From NCBI RefSeq assembly GCF_007859315.1, contig NZ_VOHA01000024.1, positions 1 through 64,000 on the forward strand: a stretch of 64,000 nt of DNA, read 5' to 3'. The position numbers and the translations under genes were made by a program. Shown here one piece after another: positions 17,449 through 25,831 of the stretch. The notes beneath the pieces were generated by a model. The model did no database searches, was not told where the DNA came from, and saw only the letters and a list, made by a program, of their open reading frames with translations. How positions within the stretch are numbered: position 1 is the stretch's first letter; each line of letters begins with the position of its first letter. Source of the DNA: Reyranella sp. CPCC 100927 (GTDB lineage: Bacteria; Pseudomonadota; Alphaproteobacteria; Reyranellales; Reyranellaceae).

Positions 17449-17573
17449 TTCCTCCCCAGCTTTGCTGGGGAGGTGCCCGAAGGGCGGAGGGGAGCTGACG
17501 TGGTCTCAATAATGCAAACCACGTCGGGTCCCCCTCCGGCCTTCGGCCACCTCCCCCACCTACGGTGGGGGAG
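17449..17573. repeat. Interspersed palindromic repeat, family C copy (long form)
   Basis: CTTCCTCCCCAGCTTTGCTG hairpin, a CGGAGGGG/CCCCTCCG inner pair, an ACGTGGT/ACCACGT central pair and a closing CTCCCCCACC hairpin. It closely matches 42176-42303. Its last bases GGGGGAG act as the ribosome site region of the next gene. Confidence 0.85.
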
Positions 17574-17576
17574 TGT

Positions 17577-18293
17577 ATGACCAACATCCTCGAGATCGCC
17601 GGCCTGGGGCGGCGGTTTGGTGGGCTGGCCGTGATCAACGACCTGGACCTCGCGGTGGATGACCGCGAGATCCTGGGCATCATCGGTCCCAACGGTGCCG
17701 GCAAGACCACGCTGTTCAACCTTGTGGCGGGTGTGCTGCTGCCGTCGGCGGGCTCGATCCGCTACCAGGGCCGCGAGATCTCGCGGCTGTCGACCTGGGA
17801 CCGTTGCCGCCTGGGCATCGGCCGCACCTATCAGATCCCGCGGCCGTTCGTGCACATGAGCGTGTTCGAGAATGTCCTGACGGCGGCGGTGCATGGCGGC
17901 GGGCAGAGTATCGCGCAGGCGCGCACGCAGGCCGAAACCATGCTCGAACTCACCGGGCTGGCCCGCGATCACAACAGGCCGGCGGGTGCGCTCACCTTGC
18001 TGGACTTGAAGCGGCTAGAGCTGTGCCGGGCGCTCGCGATCGGACCGCGCCTGCTGCTGCTCGACGAGATCGCAGGCGGCCTGACCGACGCCGAGGTCGA
18101 CACGCTGTTGGCCATCATTCAGCGCGTGCACGCGGCGGGCACGGCGATCGTGTGGATCGAGCATGTGATCCGCGCGCTGCGGCGCTCCTGCCATCGCATC
18201 GCCGTGCTGCACGACGGCGCCTTCATCGCCGTCGGTGCGCCGGAAGACGTCCTGAGCAATGCCCACGTCAAGACCATCTATCTCGGCGAGTAA
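17577..18293 (+). CDS. livG: ABC transporter ATP-binding protein (LivG type)
   Basis: A 238-residue ATPase. Walker A is GPNGAGKTT near residue 41, the Q-loop region is GRTYQIPRPF, and Walker B is LLLLDEIAGGL. The C-terminal extension VLSNAHVKTIYLGE is typical of LivG. The signature helix is atypical: ALTLLDLKRLELCRALA has TLLDLKR in place of the usual LSGGQ/LSYGQ. The ATG at 17577 is preceded by GGGGGAG, which belongs to the adjoining palindromic repeat. It couples ATP hydrolysis to the permeases encoded downstream. Confidence 0.9.
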   Translation: MTNILEIAGLGRRFGGLAVINDLDLAVDDREILGIIGPNGAGKTTLFNLVAGVLLPSAGSIRYQGREISRLSTWDRCRLGIGRTYQIPRPFVHMSVFENVLTAAVHGGGQSIAQARTQAETMLELTGLARDHNRPAGALTLLDLKRLELCRALAIGPRLLLLDEIAGGLTDAEVDTLLAIIQRVHAAGTAIVWIEHVIRALRRSCHRIAVLHDGAFIAVGAPEDVLSNAHVKTIYLGE

Positions 18294-18300
18294 CGCGGCC

Positions 18301-19020
18301 ATGGCATCGACCGCCGCACCGCCGCTGCTCACCATCGAAGGCTTGTCGGTCCACTATGCGCAGTTCCGCGCCCTGCACGGCATCGATATCGCGGTCGGTG
18401 TCGGCGAGATCGTGTCGATCATCGGTGCCAACGGCGCCGGCAAGTCATCGCTGCTGAAGGCCATCGTCGCGCAGGCCGGGCCGCGCGTCGAAGGCCGCAT
18501 CGCGTTCGACGGCATCGACATCCGCGGTCGCGCCACGCCCGCCATCGTCGCCGGCGGCATCGCGCTGGTGCCCGAGGGGCGGCGGCTGTTCGCCAGCCTG
18601 ACGGTGGAAGAGAACCTGATGATCGGCTGGCACATCGGCCGTCGCGGCGGCCTGGACCTGGCCGGCATCTTCGATCTCTTTCCGGCGCTGCGCGACAAAC
18701 GGCACCAGCCGGCGGGCCAGCTGTCGGGCGGCCAGCAGCAGATGGTGGCGCTGGGACGCGCGTTGATGGCCGATCCGCGCCTGCTGCTGTGCGACGAGAT
18801 CAGCCTCGGGCTGGCGCCCACCATCGTCAACGATCTCTACGAATTGCTGTTGTCGATCAACCGCCAGGGTATCGGCATCCTGCTGGTCGAGCAGGACATC
18901 CGTCGCTCGCTCGCCGTGGCGCATCGCTTCTATTGCCTGCTGGAAGGCCGCGTTTCGCTCGGCGGCCGGCCCGATGATTTCGACCGGGACACCATCACAC
19001 GCCACTATTTCGGGTCGTGA
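18301..19020 (+). CDS. livF: ABC transporter ATP-binding protein (LivF type)
   Basis: A 239-residue ATPase with Walker A GANGAGKSS (near residue 46), an intact LSGGQQQMVALGRALM signature and Walker B LLLCDEISLGLAP. It is shorter than LivG and ends RHYFGS, as usual for LivF. The start at 18301 lies 8 bases after the livG stop; an upstream in-frame ATG overlaps livG and is less likely. Its TGA overlaps the GTG of the next gene as GTGA, indicating coupled translation. Confidence 0.92.
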   Translation: MASTAAPPLLTIEGLSVHYAQFRALHGIDIAVGVGEIVSIIGANGAGKSSLLKAIVAQAGPRVEGRIAFDGIDIRGRATPAIVAGGIALVPEGRRLFASLTVEENLMIGWHIGRRGGLDLAGIFDLFPALRDKRHQPAGQLSGGQQQMVALGRALMADPRLLLCDEISLGLAPTIVNDLYELLLSINRQGIGILLVEQDIRRSLAVAHRFYCLLEGRVSLGGRPDDFDRDTITRHYFGS

Positions 19021-19889
19021 GCCTCATGGTCGGCACCTACCTCAACCTCATCGTTCAGGGCGCGCTGCTGGGCGGCCTCTATGCGATCTTCGCACTGGGC
19101 TTGTCGCTGTCGGTGGGCGTGATGCGCTTCGTCAACATCGCGCACGGTGACTTCATCGTGCTGATGTCGTTCCTGCTGCTGGTGTTGAGTTCGGTGCTGA
19201 AGCTCAACGTGCTACTGGTCCTGCCGCTGGTGATCCCGCTGGCCTTCGCCGCCGGCTACGTGCTGCAGCGCCTGCTGCTGCAGCGCGTGATCGGTGACAA
19301 TGCGCTGCTGCCGCTGCTGGTCACCTTCGGGCTGTCGATCATCGTGCAAAACGGACTGCTGCAAGGCGTCGGCGCCGATACCCGCACCCTGTCGGCCGGT
19401 GCGCTTGATGTCGCCAGTGTGCAGATCGGCGGCCTCAGTATCGGCGTGCTGCCGCTGCTGACCTTCGCCGTCGCGGTGGCGCTGGCATTCGGGCTCGACT
19501 GGCTGCTCTATCGATCGCGCCTGGGCGCCCATATCCGCGCCGTCACGCTCGACGTTGCGGCGGCCGACCTGATCGGCCTGTCGTCGGTGCGGGTCTATGC
19601 CATCGCCATGGGCATCGTCGGCATCACGGTGGCGATCGCGGCCTGCTTCATGGGACTGCGCATGAACTTCGACCCGACCAGCGGTCCCAGCCGCCTGCTG
19701 ATCGCCTTCGAGGTGGTGGTGCTGGGCGGGCTGGGCAGCCTGCGCGGCTCGCTGCTGGGCGGCATCATCCTGGGCATCGCCCAGACGATCGGTGGCCAGA
19801 TCGACGGTGCCTGGCAGACGCTGGCCGGCCATATCGTCTTCCTGACCATCTTCCTGCTGCGCCCGCAGGGCCTGCTGCCGCGATACTAG
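19017..19889 (+). CDS. livH: Branched-chain amino acid-type ABC permease (LivH type)
   Basis: A 290-residue inner-membrane permease with about eight hydrophobic segments. The start LNLIVQGALLGGLYAIFALG and MRFVNIAHGDF are LivH hallmarks. FEVVVLGGLGSLRGSLLGG is the cytoplasmic coupling loop that meets the ATPases. It starts with GTG overlapping the livF stop; an ATG nine bases further (19026) is also possible. It forms the translocation channel with LivM. Confidence 0.92.
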   Translation: MSLMVGTYLNLIVQGALLGGLYAIFALGLSLSVGVMRFVNIAHGDFIVLMSFLLLVLSSVLKLNVLLVLPLVIPLAFAAGYVLQRLLLQRVIGDNALLPLLVTFGLSIIVQNGLLQGVGADTRTLSAGALDVASVQIGGLSIGVLPLLTFAVAVALAFGLDWLLYRSRLGAHIRAVTLDVAAADLIGLSSVRVYAIAMGIVGITVAIAACFMGLRMNFDPTSGPSRLLIAFEVVVLGGLGSLRGSLLGGIILGIAQTIGGQIDGAWQTLAGHIVFLTIFLLRPQGLLPRY

Positions 19890-19917
19890 GGGGCCGTCGC
19901 ATGGCGTGGATTCACCT

Positions 19918-20020
19918 CCTGGGAGCGCGGGCGTCCCGCCCGCATCTCCGGCGAAAGCTTAAGCTTTCGCCTCTGCGTGTAGCGCCGACGTATGAGCGGG
20001 CGAGACGCCCGCGCCCCCAG
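19918..20020. repeat. Interspersed palindromic repeat, family A copy 3
   Basis: GGGAGCGCGGGCGTCCCGCC mirrored by CGGGCGAGACGCCCGCGCCC, with an internal AAGCTTAAGCTT hairpin. It sits within the liv operon, between livH and livM. Its right edge contributes part of the AGGAGAG ribosome site of livM. Confidence 0.85.
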
Positions 20021-20030
20021 GAGAGACCAG

Positions 20031-21053
20031 GTGCAACACGTGCCCGCTAATCAGCCTCTCATCATTGCGGTGAGCCGGATCGTGCTGCTGGGCGGTGCGT
20101 TGGCGCTGATGGTGGCGCCGCGATTCCTCGACCCCGGCGGGCTCACCATGCTGACTGAGTTCCTGTGTCTGCTGGTGCTGGCGCTGATGTGGAACCTGCT
20201 GGCGGGTTATGCCGACATCGTGACGGTGGGGCAGCACGCGTTTGTCGGCATCGGTGCCTACGCCTTCTATGGCGCTGCCGTGCTGCTGCGGCTCGATCCG
20301 TACCTTGCCATCGCCGCCGCGGGCGTGGTGGCACTGATCATCGCGCTGCCGGCGATGCTGATCGTCTTTCGTCTGCGCGCCGCCTATCTCGCGGTCGGCA
20401 CCTGGGTGGTGGCCGAGGTGCTGATGCTGGCGGCCGGCAAGCTGCCCAATTTCGGTTTCGGGTCCGGCGTCAGCCTGCCGGTGGCCGTGGCGCGCGAGTT
20501 CGGCGCCCGGCCGGCCGAGCGCTTCGCCACCATCTACTGGCTGGCGCTGGCATTGGCGATCGCCGCGTTCCTCAGCACGTGGCTGCTGCTGCGCTCGCGC
20601 GTTGGACTGGGCCTGACAGCGATGCGCGACAATGAGGAGGCGGCGGGCGCCATGGGCGTCAACCTGCTGCGCTCGCGCATCGTGTGCTTTCTGTGGACGG
20701 CACCGTTCCTCGGCCTGGCCGGTGCGATCATCACCCTGCAGAAGCTGCGCATCTCGCCGGCGGCATCGTTCAGCATCATCGACTGGACGGTGTTCGTGAT
20801 CTTCATCGTGGTGATCGGCGGCATCGGCAGCCTCGAGGGGCCGATCCTGGGCACGATCCTGTTCTTCGTGCTGCGCGAGCACCTGGCCACGCTGGGCACC
20901 TGGCACCTGATCATTCTGGGCACGCTGTCGATCGTCGTCATCCTGATCGAGCCGCGCGGGCTGTGGGGATTGCTGCGCAAGGCCTTGGGCGGCGACGTCA
21001 TCCCCGTCTCGCACGCCGCGCGCGCCGACTTCGGCAAGGCCGAGGCACCGTAG
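20031..21053 (+). CDS. livM: Branched-chain amino acid-type ABC permease (LivM type)
   Basis: A 340-residue permease with about ten hydrophobic segments. LLAGYADIVTVGQHAFVGIGAY and MRDNEEAAGAMGVNLLRSRI match LivM, the latter being the coupling loop. I chose the GTG at 20031 because AGGAGAG lies 8 bases before it; the in-frame ATG at 19992 lies inside the family A palindrome and would add repeat-encoded residues. It is the last gene of the transporter set. Bases 21054-21235 separate it from the convergent pyrF and hold nothing recognisable. Confidence 0.9.
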   Translation: MQHVPANQPLIIAVSRIVLLGGALALMVAPRFLDPGGLTMLTEFLCLLVLALMWNLLAGYADIVTVGQHAFVGIGAYAFYGAAVLLRLDPYLAIAAAGVVALIIALPAMLIVFRLRAAYLAVGTWVVAEVLMLAAGKLPNFGFGSGVSLPVAVAREFGARPAERFATIYWLALALAIAAFLSTWLLLRSRVGLGLTAMRDNEEAAGAMGVNLLRSRIVCFLWTAPFLGLAGAIITLQKLRISPAASFSIIDWTVFVIFIVVIGGIGSLEGPILGTILFFVLREHLATLGTWHLIILGTLSIVVILIEPRGLWGLLRKALGGDVIPVSHAARADFGKAEAP

Positions 21054-21235
21054 TGTCTGGCCGCTGTTGCTGCGTCTGGCTCCGCGATTCCTCTCGCATG
21101 GAGACGTGATTTTTTTGCGCGTCCTCACCCGCCCGGATGACGGCACCGGGCGTCGCATCGACGTAGTCTCTGTGGAGCATCGCGGCACGCGCTGCGCACC
21201 AGTGCCTGCCTGGCGCGACCGCGCCGGTGGCCTGG

Positions 21236-22138
21236 TCAGCCCACGCGCAAGGCGTCCTCGTCACTGCGCGCAACGATCGAGCGGAAAGCGACAACCCTGT
21301 CGAGCAGCAGCTGCCGGTAGGCCTTGATCGAGAGCGTGCGGTCATCGACCCGGGTGAGGCCGCGCGACACCGGCACCAGCAGGTCGCCGACCGTGTTGCC
21401 CCGCAAGACGCGGATGATGTTCGCATCGCCGCCTTGAGCGCCCAGGCCCGGTGCGAGAATGATGGCGTTGGGCAGCAGCCGGCGCAGACGGTTGGCCTCC
21501 TGCGGCGCCGTCGCGCCGATCACGGCACCGATCGGGCTGAGGCCCGGTGCCGTGGGATCTGGCGTGCCCAGCGTGGTGATCAGTTCGGCCAGCCGGTCGG
21601 CGATGGAACGGTTGCCGGCGATCCTGTCCTGTAGCCAGCCGGCGCTCGGGTTGGAGGTCCGGCACAGTACGAAGATGCCCTTGCCGTACTGACGGACGCA
21701 GTCCGTGAAGGGTTCTAGTGTGTCGGGCCCCAGCAGTGGATTGACGGTCAGGCAATCGGCCTCGAAGTCGCCGCTGCCGCCGGCGGCCTGCGGCGTGAGA
21801 TAGGCGCGGGCGTAGGCGGCCGCCGTAGCGCCGATATCGCCGCGCTTGGCGTCGAGGATGACCCCCAAGCCGGCGGCCTTCGCGCGCTTGATGGCGGCGG
21901 ATAGTGCCGTCAGGCCGGGCAGGCCGCAGGCCTCGAAATAAGCCGACTGGAATTTGACGAATCCGACCTGCCCTTCAAGGGTATCGAGGACGACATCGAC
22001 GTAGCGCGCAATCCAGTTGTCCGTCCCGGCCTCGAACGCTGCCGGGATATCGGGCAGATGGGGGTCGATCCCCGCGACGAGTTCGCCGAACCGGGCGGCA
22101 TTCGCCGCGACCAGGGCGCACCAGGTCCGATCCGACAT
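21236..22138 (-). CDS. pyrF: Orotidine 5'-phosphate decarboxylase, type 2
   Basis: A 300-residue enzyme for the last step of UMP synthesis. It belongs to the long (mycobacterial/myxococcal, type 2) subgroup. The catalytic Lys-Asp network is in ILDAKRGDIGATA, and VGFVKFQSAYFEACG and the C-terminal ILAPGLGAQGG phosphate-binding loop agree. AGGAGAGAGG precedes the ATG at 22138; the open frame beyond this is not coding. It ends a minus-strand series that begins with the LacI gene, an unusual place for a pyrimidine gene. Confidence 0.93.
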   Translation of the reverse strand: MSDRTWCALVAANAARFGELVAGIDPHLPDIPAAFEAGTDNWIARYVDVVLDTLEGQVGFVKFQSAYFEACGLPGLTALSAAIKRAKAAGLGVILDAKRGDIGATAAAYARAYLTPQAAGGSGDFEADCLTVNPLLGPDTLEPFTDCVRQYGKGIFVLCRTSNPSAGWLQDRIAGNRSIADRLAELITTLGTPDPTAPGLSPIGAVIGATAPQEANRLRRLLPNAIILAPGLGAQGGDANIIRVLRGNTVGDLLVPVSRGLTRVDDRTLSIKAYRQLLLDRVVAFRSIVARSDEDALRVG

Positions 22139-22250
22139 CGCCTCTCTCCTCGTCTGCGCAGGCTGACCGCGGCAGGAGATAACGTGGATAGGGTGGCGAG
22201 ACAAATGCCGATGAGCCGGGCCTGTGAACAGGTCTCGACGACAGCCGCGC

Positions 22251-23006
22251 CTAGTAGGTCGCCCGGCCGCCCGAGATGTCGAAGGTGGCGCCGGTCGAGA
22301 AGGAACAGGCCGGAGAGGCGAGCCACAAGGCGAGTTCGGCGACTTCCTCGGGCTGCACCATGCGCGCCATCGGCACATTGGCGAGCAGCCGCTGCCGATA
22401 GGCATCCGTCAGCGGGCCGAAAATCGCGGTTTCCGACGCCGACGGCGCGATGGCGTTGACCAGCACGCCGCGCTGCGCCAGCTCCTTGCCCATGGATTTG
22501 GTGAGTCCGATCACCGCCGCCTTCGAGGCGACATAGCCCGCGACATAGGGATTGCCATCCTTGCCGGCGATCGATGCGATGTTGACGATGCGGCCGTAGC
22601 CGGCGGCAACCATGTCCGGCACGGCCGCCTGGCAGCAGCGGAACGTGCCGTTGAGGTTGATGTCGAGCACGCGCTGCCATTCGTCTTCCGGATAGTCGGC
22701 GAAGGCGGCAGAGCGGCCCAGGATGCCGGCGCTGTTGATCAGGATCGCGGGAGTGCCCAACACCGCCTTGGTGGCCGCCCAGCCGGTGCGTACCGACACG
22801 GTATCGGTGACGTCGACCGTGATGGCGCACGCCGCATCGCCCAGCCGGGACGCCGCGCGCGTCGCGCCCTCGGTATCGCGATCCCACAGTGCCACGCGCA
22901 CGCCCTCGGTGGCCAGCCGCTGGGCCATCGCCAGGCCCAGGCCGCTCGCCGCACCGGTGACGACGGCGACCTGGCCTGCGAGACGGGGCGCTTCGGGTAG
23001 GGACAT
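22251..23006 (-). CDS. SDR family NAD(P)-dependent oxidoreductase
   Basis: A 251-residue short-chain dehydrogenase. TGAASGLGLAMAQRLA is the cofactor site, NSAG replaces the more common NNAG, NIASIAG carries the catalytic serine, and YVASKAAVIGLTKS gives Tyr and Lys. The start at 23006 has GGAG 5-8 bases upstream. It lies 112 bases from pyrF and shares its strand. Separated from the VOC/TctC genes by a long palindromic repeat, it may be transcribed separately. Confidence 0.9.
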   Translation of the reverse strand: MSLPEAPRLAGQVAVVTGAASGLGLAMAQRLATEGVRVALWDRDTEGATRAASRLGDAACAITVDVTDTVSVRTGWAATKAVLGTPAILINSAGILGRSAAFADYPEDEWQRVLDINLNGTFRCCQAAVPDMVAAGYGRIVNIASIAGKDGNPYVAGYVASKAAVIGLTKSMGKELAQRGVLVNAIAPSASETAIFGPLTDAYRQRLLANVPMARMVQPEEVAELALWLASPACSFSTGATFDISGGRATY

Positions 23007-23078
23007 GTGGTCTCCGTTATTGCGGGTGAAGCGGCGTACGTCAGTGACGCGCGGTTGCACGCTTTGCGGCTAGAAAGC

Positions 23079-23184
23079 TTCACCACGGAGGCACAGAGAG
23101 CACAGAGGATCACAGAGAAGAGGAAGGGCGCGCCTTGGCGCGCAGTCTTTTCATCCTCTGTGTCCTCTGTGCCTCGGTGGTGAT
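23079..23184. repeat. Palindromic repeat, family D (CACCACGGAGGCACAGAG type)
   Basis: TTCACCACGGAGGCACAGAG at the left is mirrored by CTCTGTGCCTCGGTGGTGA at the right, with short CACAGAG direct repeats inside both arms and a GGCGCGCC/TTGGCGCGC loop. Elements beginning this way occur in many unrelated bacterial genomes. It is the only copy here. Confidence 0.85.
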
Positions 23185-23193
23185 GTCTTCCTC

Positions 23194-23715
23194 TCAGATC
23201 CGCCGGATCGGATCGCTGCCGTCCCAGCTTTCGGCTTCGCGGGCGATCTTGTCGAAGAACTTGCCTTTGTTGCCCGAGATCTCCGACAGCTCGATCACCG
23301 TGCCGGGTGGGCCGTCGCTCTCGAAGTAGAGGAAGCGGCCGCGGGCGCCGATCTGGCCGCGATGGCCGATGCGCCAACCGCGCGCCAGGCACGTCGCCAA
23401 GGTCGTATCGAAATCGGTGGTCCAGTAGGCGATGTGCTGCAGGCCCTCGTGGCCGGCCTGCAGGAAGTCGCGATACATCGAGGGTTCGTCGTTGCGCTGC
23501 TGGATCAGTTCGATCTGCAGCGGCCCGGAGTTGGCGAGTGCGATCGAAATGTCGGGTTGCGAGGGCTGGCCCTTGTACTCGAATGCCTCGATCGGCGGCT
23601 TCGCGATGTAGTACCACGGTCCGACGCCCATGACGTCGGACCAGTAGGCCATGGCTTTCTCGATGTCGTGCACGACGTAGCCGTTCTGGCGCACCGGACC
23701 CAGCACGCGGCTCAT
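23194..23715 (-). CDS. VOC family protein (methylmalonyl-CoA epimerase-like)
   Basis: A 173-residue VOC protein. QNGYVVHDIEKAMAYWSDVM is the first module with a metal-ligand region. LQIELIQQRND and GHEGLQHIAYWTTDFD resemble the methylmalonyl-CoA epimerase/glyoxalase group. GTVIELSEISGNKGKFF near the end supplies a likely Glu ligand. Its ATG overlaps the TGA of the tctC gene as ATGA, so the two are coupled. Substrate unassigned. Confidence 0.85.
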   Translation of the reverse strand: MSRVLGPVRQNGYVVHDIEKAMAYWSDVMGVGPWYYIAKPPIEAFEYKGQPSQPDISIALANSGPLQIELIQQRNDEPSMYRDFLQAGHEGLQHIAYWTTDFDTTLATCLARGWRIGHRGQIGARGRFLYFESDGPPGTVIELSEISGNKGKFFDKIAREAESWDGSDPIRRI

Positions 23716-24683
23716 GGCCGGATCCCTGACTGGCGTGCGAGCTTGGTCAGCGCCGCCACGTCGCGGCCGGTCTGTGCCTTGAGTTCGGCGGGCGTGATCG
23801 TGGAGGGCGTCATGCCGAACTCGGTCCAGCGTTCCTTGATGTCGGGCAGCGCCAGCACCTTCATCAACTCGGCGTGCAGGCGATCGACGATCGGCTGCGG
23901 CGTCTTGGCCGGCGCCATCAGGTCATAGCGCCACACGAAGTCGAAATCGACGCCCTGCTCGACATAGCCCGGCACGTCGGGAAAGTTGATCGAGCGCCGC
24001 GCGCAGGACGCCAGCACCTTCACCTTGCCGGCCTTGGCCATCGGCACCACGGACTGAACATCGGCGAAGCCCAGCCGGATGTGGCCGGCAGCGACGTCAT
24101 TCAGCACCGGCGCGGCCCCTTTGTAGGGTACGTGCGTCATCTGCACGCCGGTGGCGGCGCGCACCATCTCGGCGCACATGTGACCGGTCGAGCCGTTGCC
24201 CCAGGTGCCGTAGTTGAGTTCACCGGGCTTGGCCTTGGCGAGCGCGATCACGTCGCGCAAGGTCTTGGCCGGGAAATCGGGATGGCCGACCATCACGACC
24301 GAGGCCGAGCCGACATCGCCGACATGCTCGAAGCCGTTCACCGGATCGTAGGGCAGCTCGGGCAGCACGGCGGGATTGACCACGACGGTGCTGGCCGACC
24401 CCAGCACCAGGGTATAGCCATCCGGCGCTGCCCGGGCCGCCGTTTCCATCGCGATCACGCCGGATGCGCCGGGCTTGTTGTCGACGATGATGGTCTGGCT
24501 CAGCGCCGCGCCGAGCTTTTCGGCCAGCGCTCGCGCCACCAGATCGGTGCCGCCGCCGGCGGCAAACGGCACGATCAACCGGATGGGCTTGCTCGGCCAG
24601 CCACTGTCGTTGCCCTGGGCGAACGCGGGCGTCGCCCAGGCGATCGCCAGGGCAAACGCGGCCGTTCTGCGCGTGATCTTCAT
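23712..24683 (-). CDS. Bug family tripartite tricarboxylate transporter solute receptor (TctC-like)
   Basis: A 323-residue periplasmic solute-binding protein. The signal peptide MKITRRTAAFALAIAWATPA is cut at AFAQ. PIRLIVPFAAGGGTDLVARA and VDNKPGASGVIAMETAARA are Bug-family signatures. GGAAGGAAG precedes the ATG at 24683. No TctA/TctB membrane partners are nearby, as is common for this large family. It lies 23 bases after the LacI gene, which probably controls it together with the coupled VOC protein. Confidence 0.93.
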   Translation of the reverse strand: MKITRRTAAFALAIAWATPAFAQGNDSGWPSKPIRLIVPFAAGGGTDLVARALAEKLGAALSQTIIVDNKPGASGVIAMETAARAAPDGYTLVLGSASTVVVNPAVLPELPYDPVNGFEHVGDVGSASVVMVGHPDFPAKTLRDVIALAKAKPGELNYGTWGNGSTGHMCAEMVRAATGVQMTHVPYKGAAPVLNDVAAGHIRLGFADVQSVVPMAKAGKVKVLASCARRSINFPDVPGYVEQGVDFDFVWRYDLMAPAKTPQPIVDRLHAELMKVLALPDIKERWTEFGMTPSTITPAELKAQTGRDVAALTKLARQSGIRP

Positions 24684-24706
24684 GTCTTCCTTCCCCGTGA
24701 TACGAT

Positions 24707-25738
24707 TCAGATCGTGGGTGGCGGCGCGCAAGACTCGCGCAGCACGAGATCGACCGGCAGCAAGGCGCGCGACGGCCCGCTGCCGGGACCCTGGCGCAGA
24801 CGCTGCAGCAGCAGCTCGGCCGCGGCGCGGCCCACCTCTTCGAGATTCCAGCGCAACGCGGTGATCGCCGGCGCATGCACGGCGGCCAGATCGGTATCGC
24901 CGATCGAGAGCATCGACAGATCACAGGGCACGGACAGGCGCAGTTCGCGCGCGGCGCGCAGCGCACCCGCCAGGATGCGGGTGCCGAGCGCGACCAGTGC
25001 CGTCGGCCGCGATGCCATGCCAAGCAGGGCCAGCGCATCGCCGTGCGCGAAATCCATCGACGATTCCTGCACGCAGACCTGCGCGCCGGCCGGATCGATG
25101 CCGGCCTCGGCGAACGCCGCCTGGAAGCCGTCGATGCGCTCGCGCCCGGGGCGCATCCTGGCGCCGGGCGTCAGCAGCGCGATGCGCCGATGGCCCAGCC
25201 CGATCAGATAGCGGGTCGCTGCGCGCGCACCACCGCGGTGATCGACCAGGACGGACGGCCACGGGACTTCGCCGTCTTCAGCCGGCGCGTCGCGATCGAG
25301 GATGACAACGGGCGCACCGCCGGCCGCGAGATCGCGCCAGGTCTTGTCGTTGGCGTTGCTGCCTGGTGCCACCAGGATGCCGTCCAGCCGCCGGCCGCGG
25401 AATGCCGCCGCCGCGGCGCGCTCGCGCGCGGGATCGTTGCCGGTGTTGGCCACCACCAGCAGGTAGCCGGCGTCACGCAGTCGGGCCTCGGCCGCCTGCA
25501 CGATGCTGGCGTAGAGCGGATTGGCGACGTCCGACACCAAGCAACCGACCATGCCACTGGAGCGTGTCCGCAGGCTGCGCGCCAGGAAATCGGGCTGGTA
25601 ACCCAGCCTGTCGGCGGCCGCCGCCACGTCGCGAGCAACCCGGGCGCTGACATGCTTGCCGCCGTTGAGCGCCCGCGAGGCCGAACCAAGGGAAACCCCG
25701 GCGGCCTGCGCGACATCGCGAATCGTCACTCCAGCCAT
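24707..25738 (-). CDS. LacI family transcriptional regulator
   Basis: A 343-residue regulator. The N-terminal helix-turn-helix and hinge (VTIRDVAQAAGVSLGSASRA, then LNGGKHVSARVARDV) precede a periplasmic-binding-like ligand domain (SSGMVGCLVSDVANPLYASI onward). I chose the ATG at 25738; a TTG at 25756 is the only upstream alternative. A GAAACGATTTC element overlaps the leader just upstream, and a perfect GAAACGTTTC palindrome lies before the divergent gene, so it probably represses itself and its neighbours. Confidence 0.93.
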   Translation of the reverse strand: MAGVTIRDVAQAAGVSLGSASRALNGGKHVSARVARDVAAAADRLGYQPDFLARSLRTRSSGMVGCLVSDVANPLYASIVQAAEARLRDAGYLLVVANTGNDPARERAAAAAFRGRRLDGILVAPGSNANDKTWRDLAAGGAPVVILDRDAPAEDGEVPWPSVLVDHRGGARAATRYLIGLGHRRIALLTPGARMRPGRERIDGFQAAFAEAGIDPAGAQVCVQESSMDFAHGDALALLGMASRPTALVALGTRILAGALRAARELRLSVPCDLSMLSIGDTDLAAVHAPAITALRWNLEEVGRAAAELLLQRLRQGPGSGPSRALLPVDLVLRESCAPPPTI

Positions 25739-25741
25739 TTG

Positions 25742-25752
25742 GAAACGATTTC
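25742..25752. promoter_or_regulatory. LacI-type operator candidate O1
   Basis: GAAACGATTTC, a near-palindrome with the central CG typical of LacI-family sites, lies 4 bases upstream of the lacI-type start codon. Confidence 0.5.
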
Positions 25753-25808
25753 TCAATAGGATCTTGAGTTCTTATTGACTCGGATGGTGCATTTGGCAAG
25801 AAGAATTA

Positions 25809-25818
25809 GAAACGTTTC
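25809..25818. promoter_or_regulatory. LacI-type operator candidate O2
   Basis: GAAACGTTTC is a perfect 10-bp palindrome ending 14 bases before the start of the CMD-family gene, covering its leader. It shares the GAAACG half with O1, 67 bases away. Confidence 0.65.
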
Positions 25819-25831
25819 CAGAAAGAGCCAC

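Noticed and set aside
19992-20030. ATG at 19992 as the livM start
   Set aside because: It lies inside a family A palindrome, and the extra residues would be repeat-encoded; the GTG at 20031 follows AGGAGAG.
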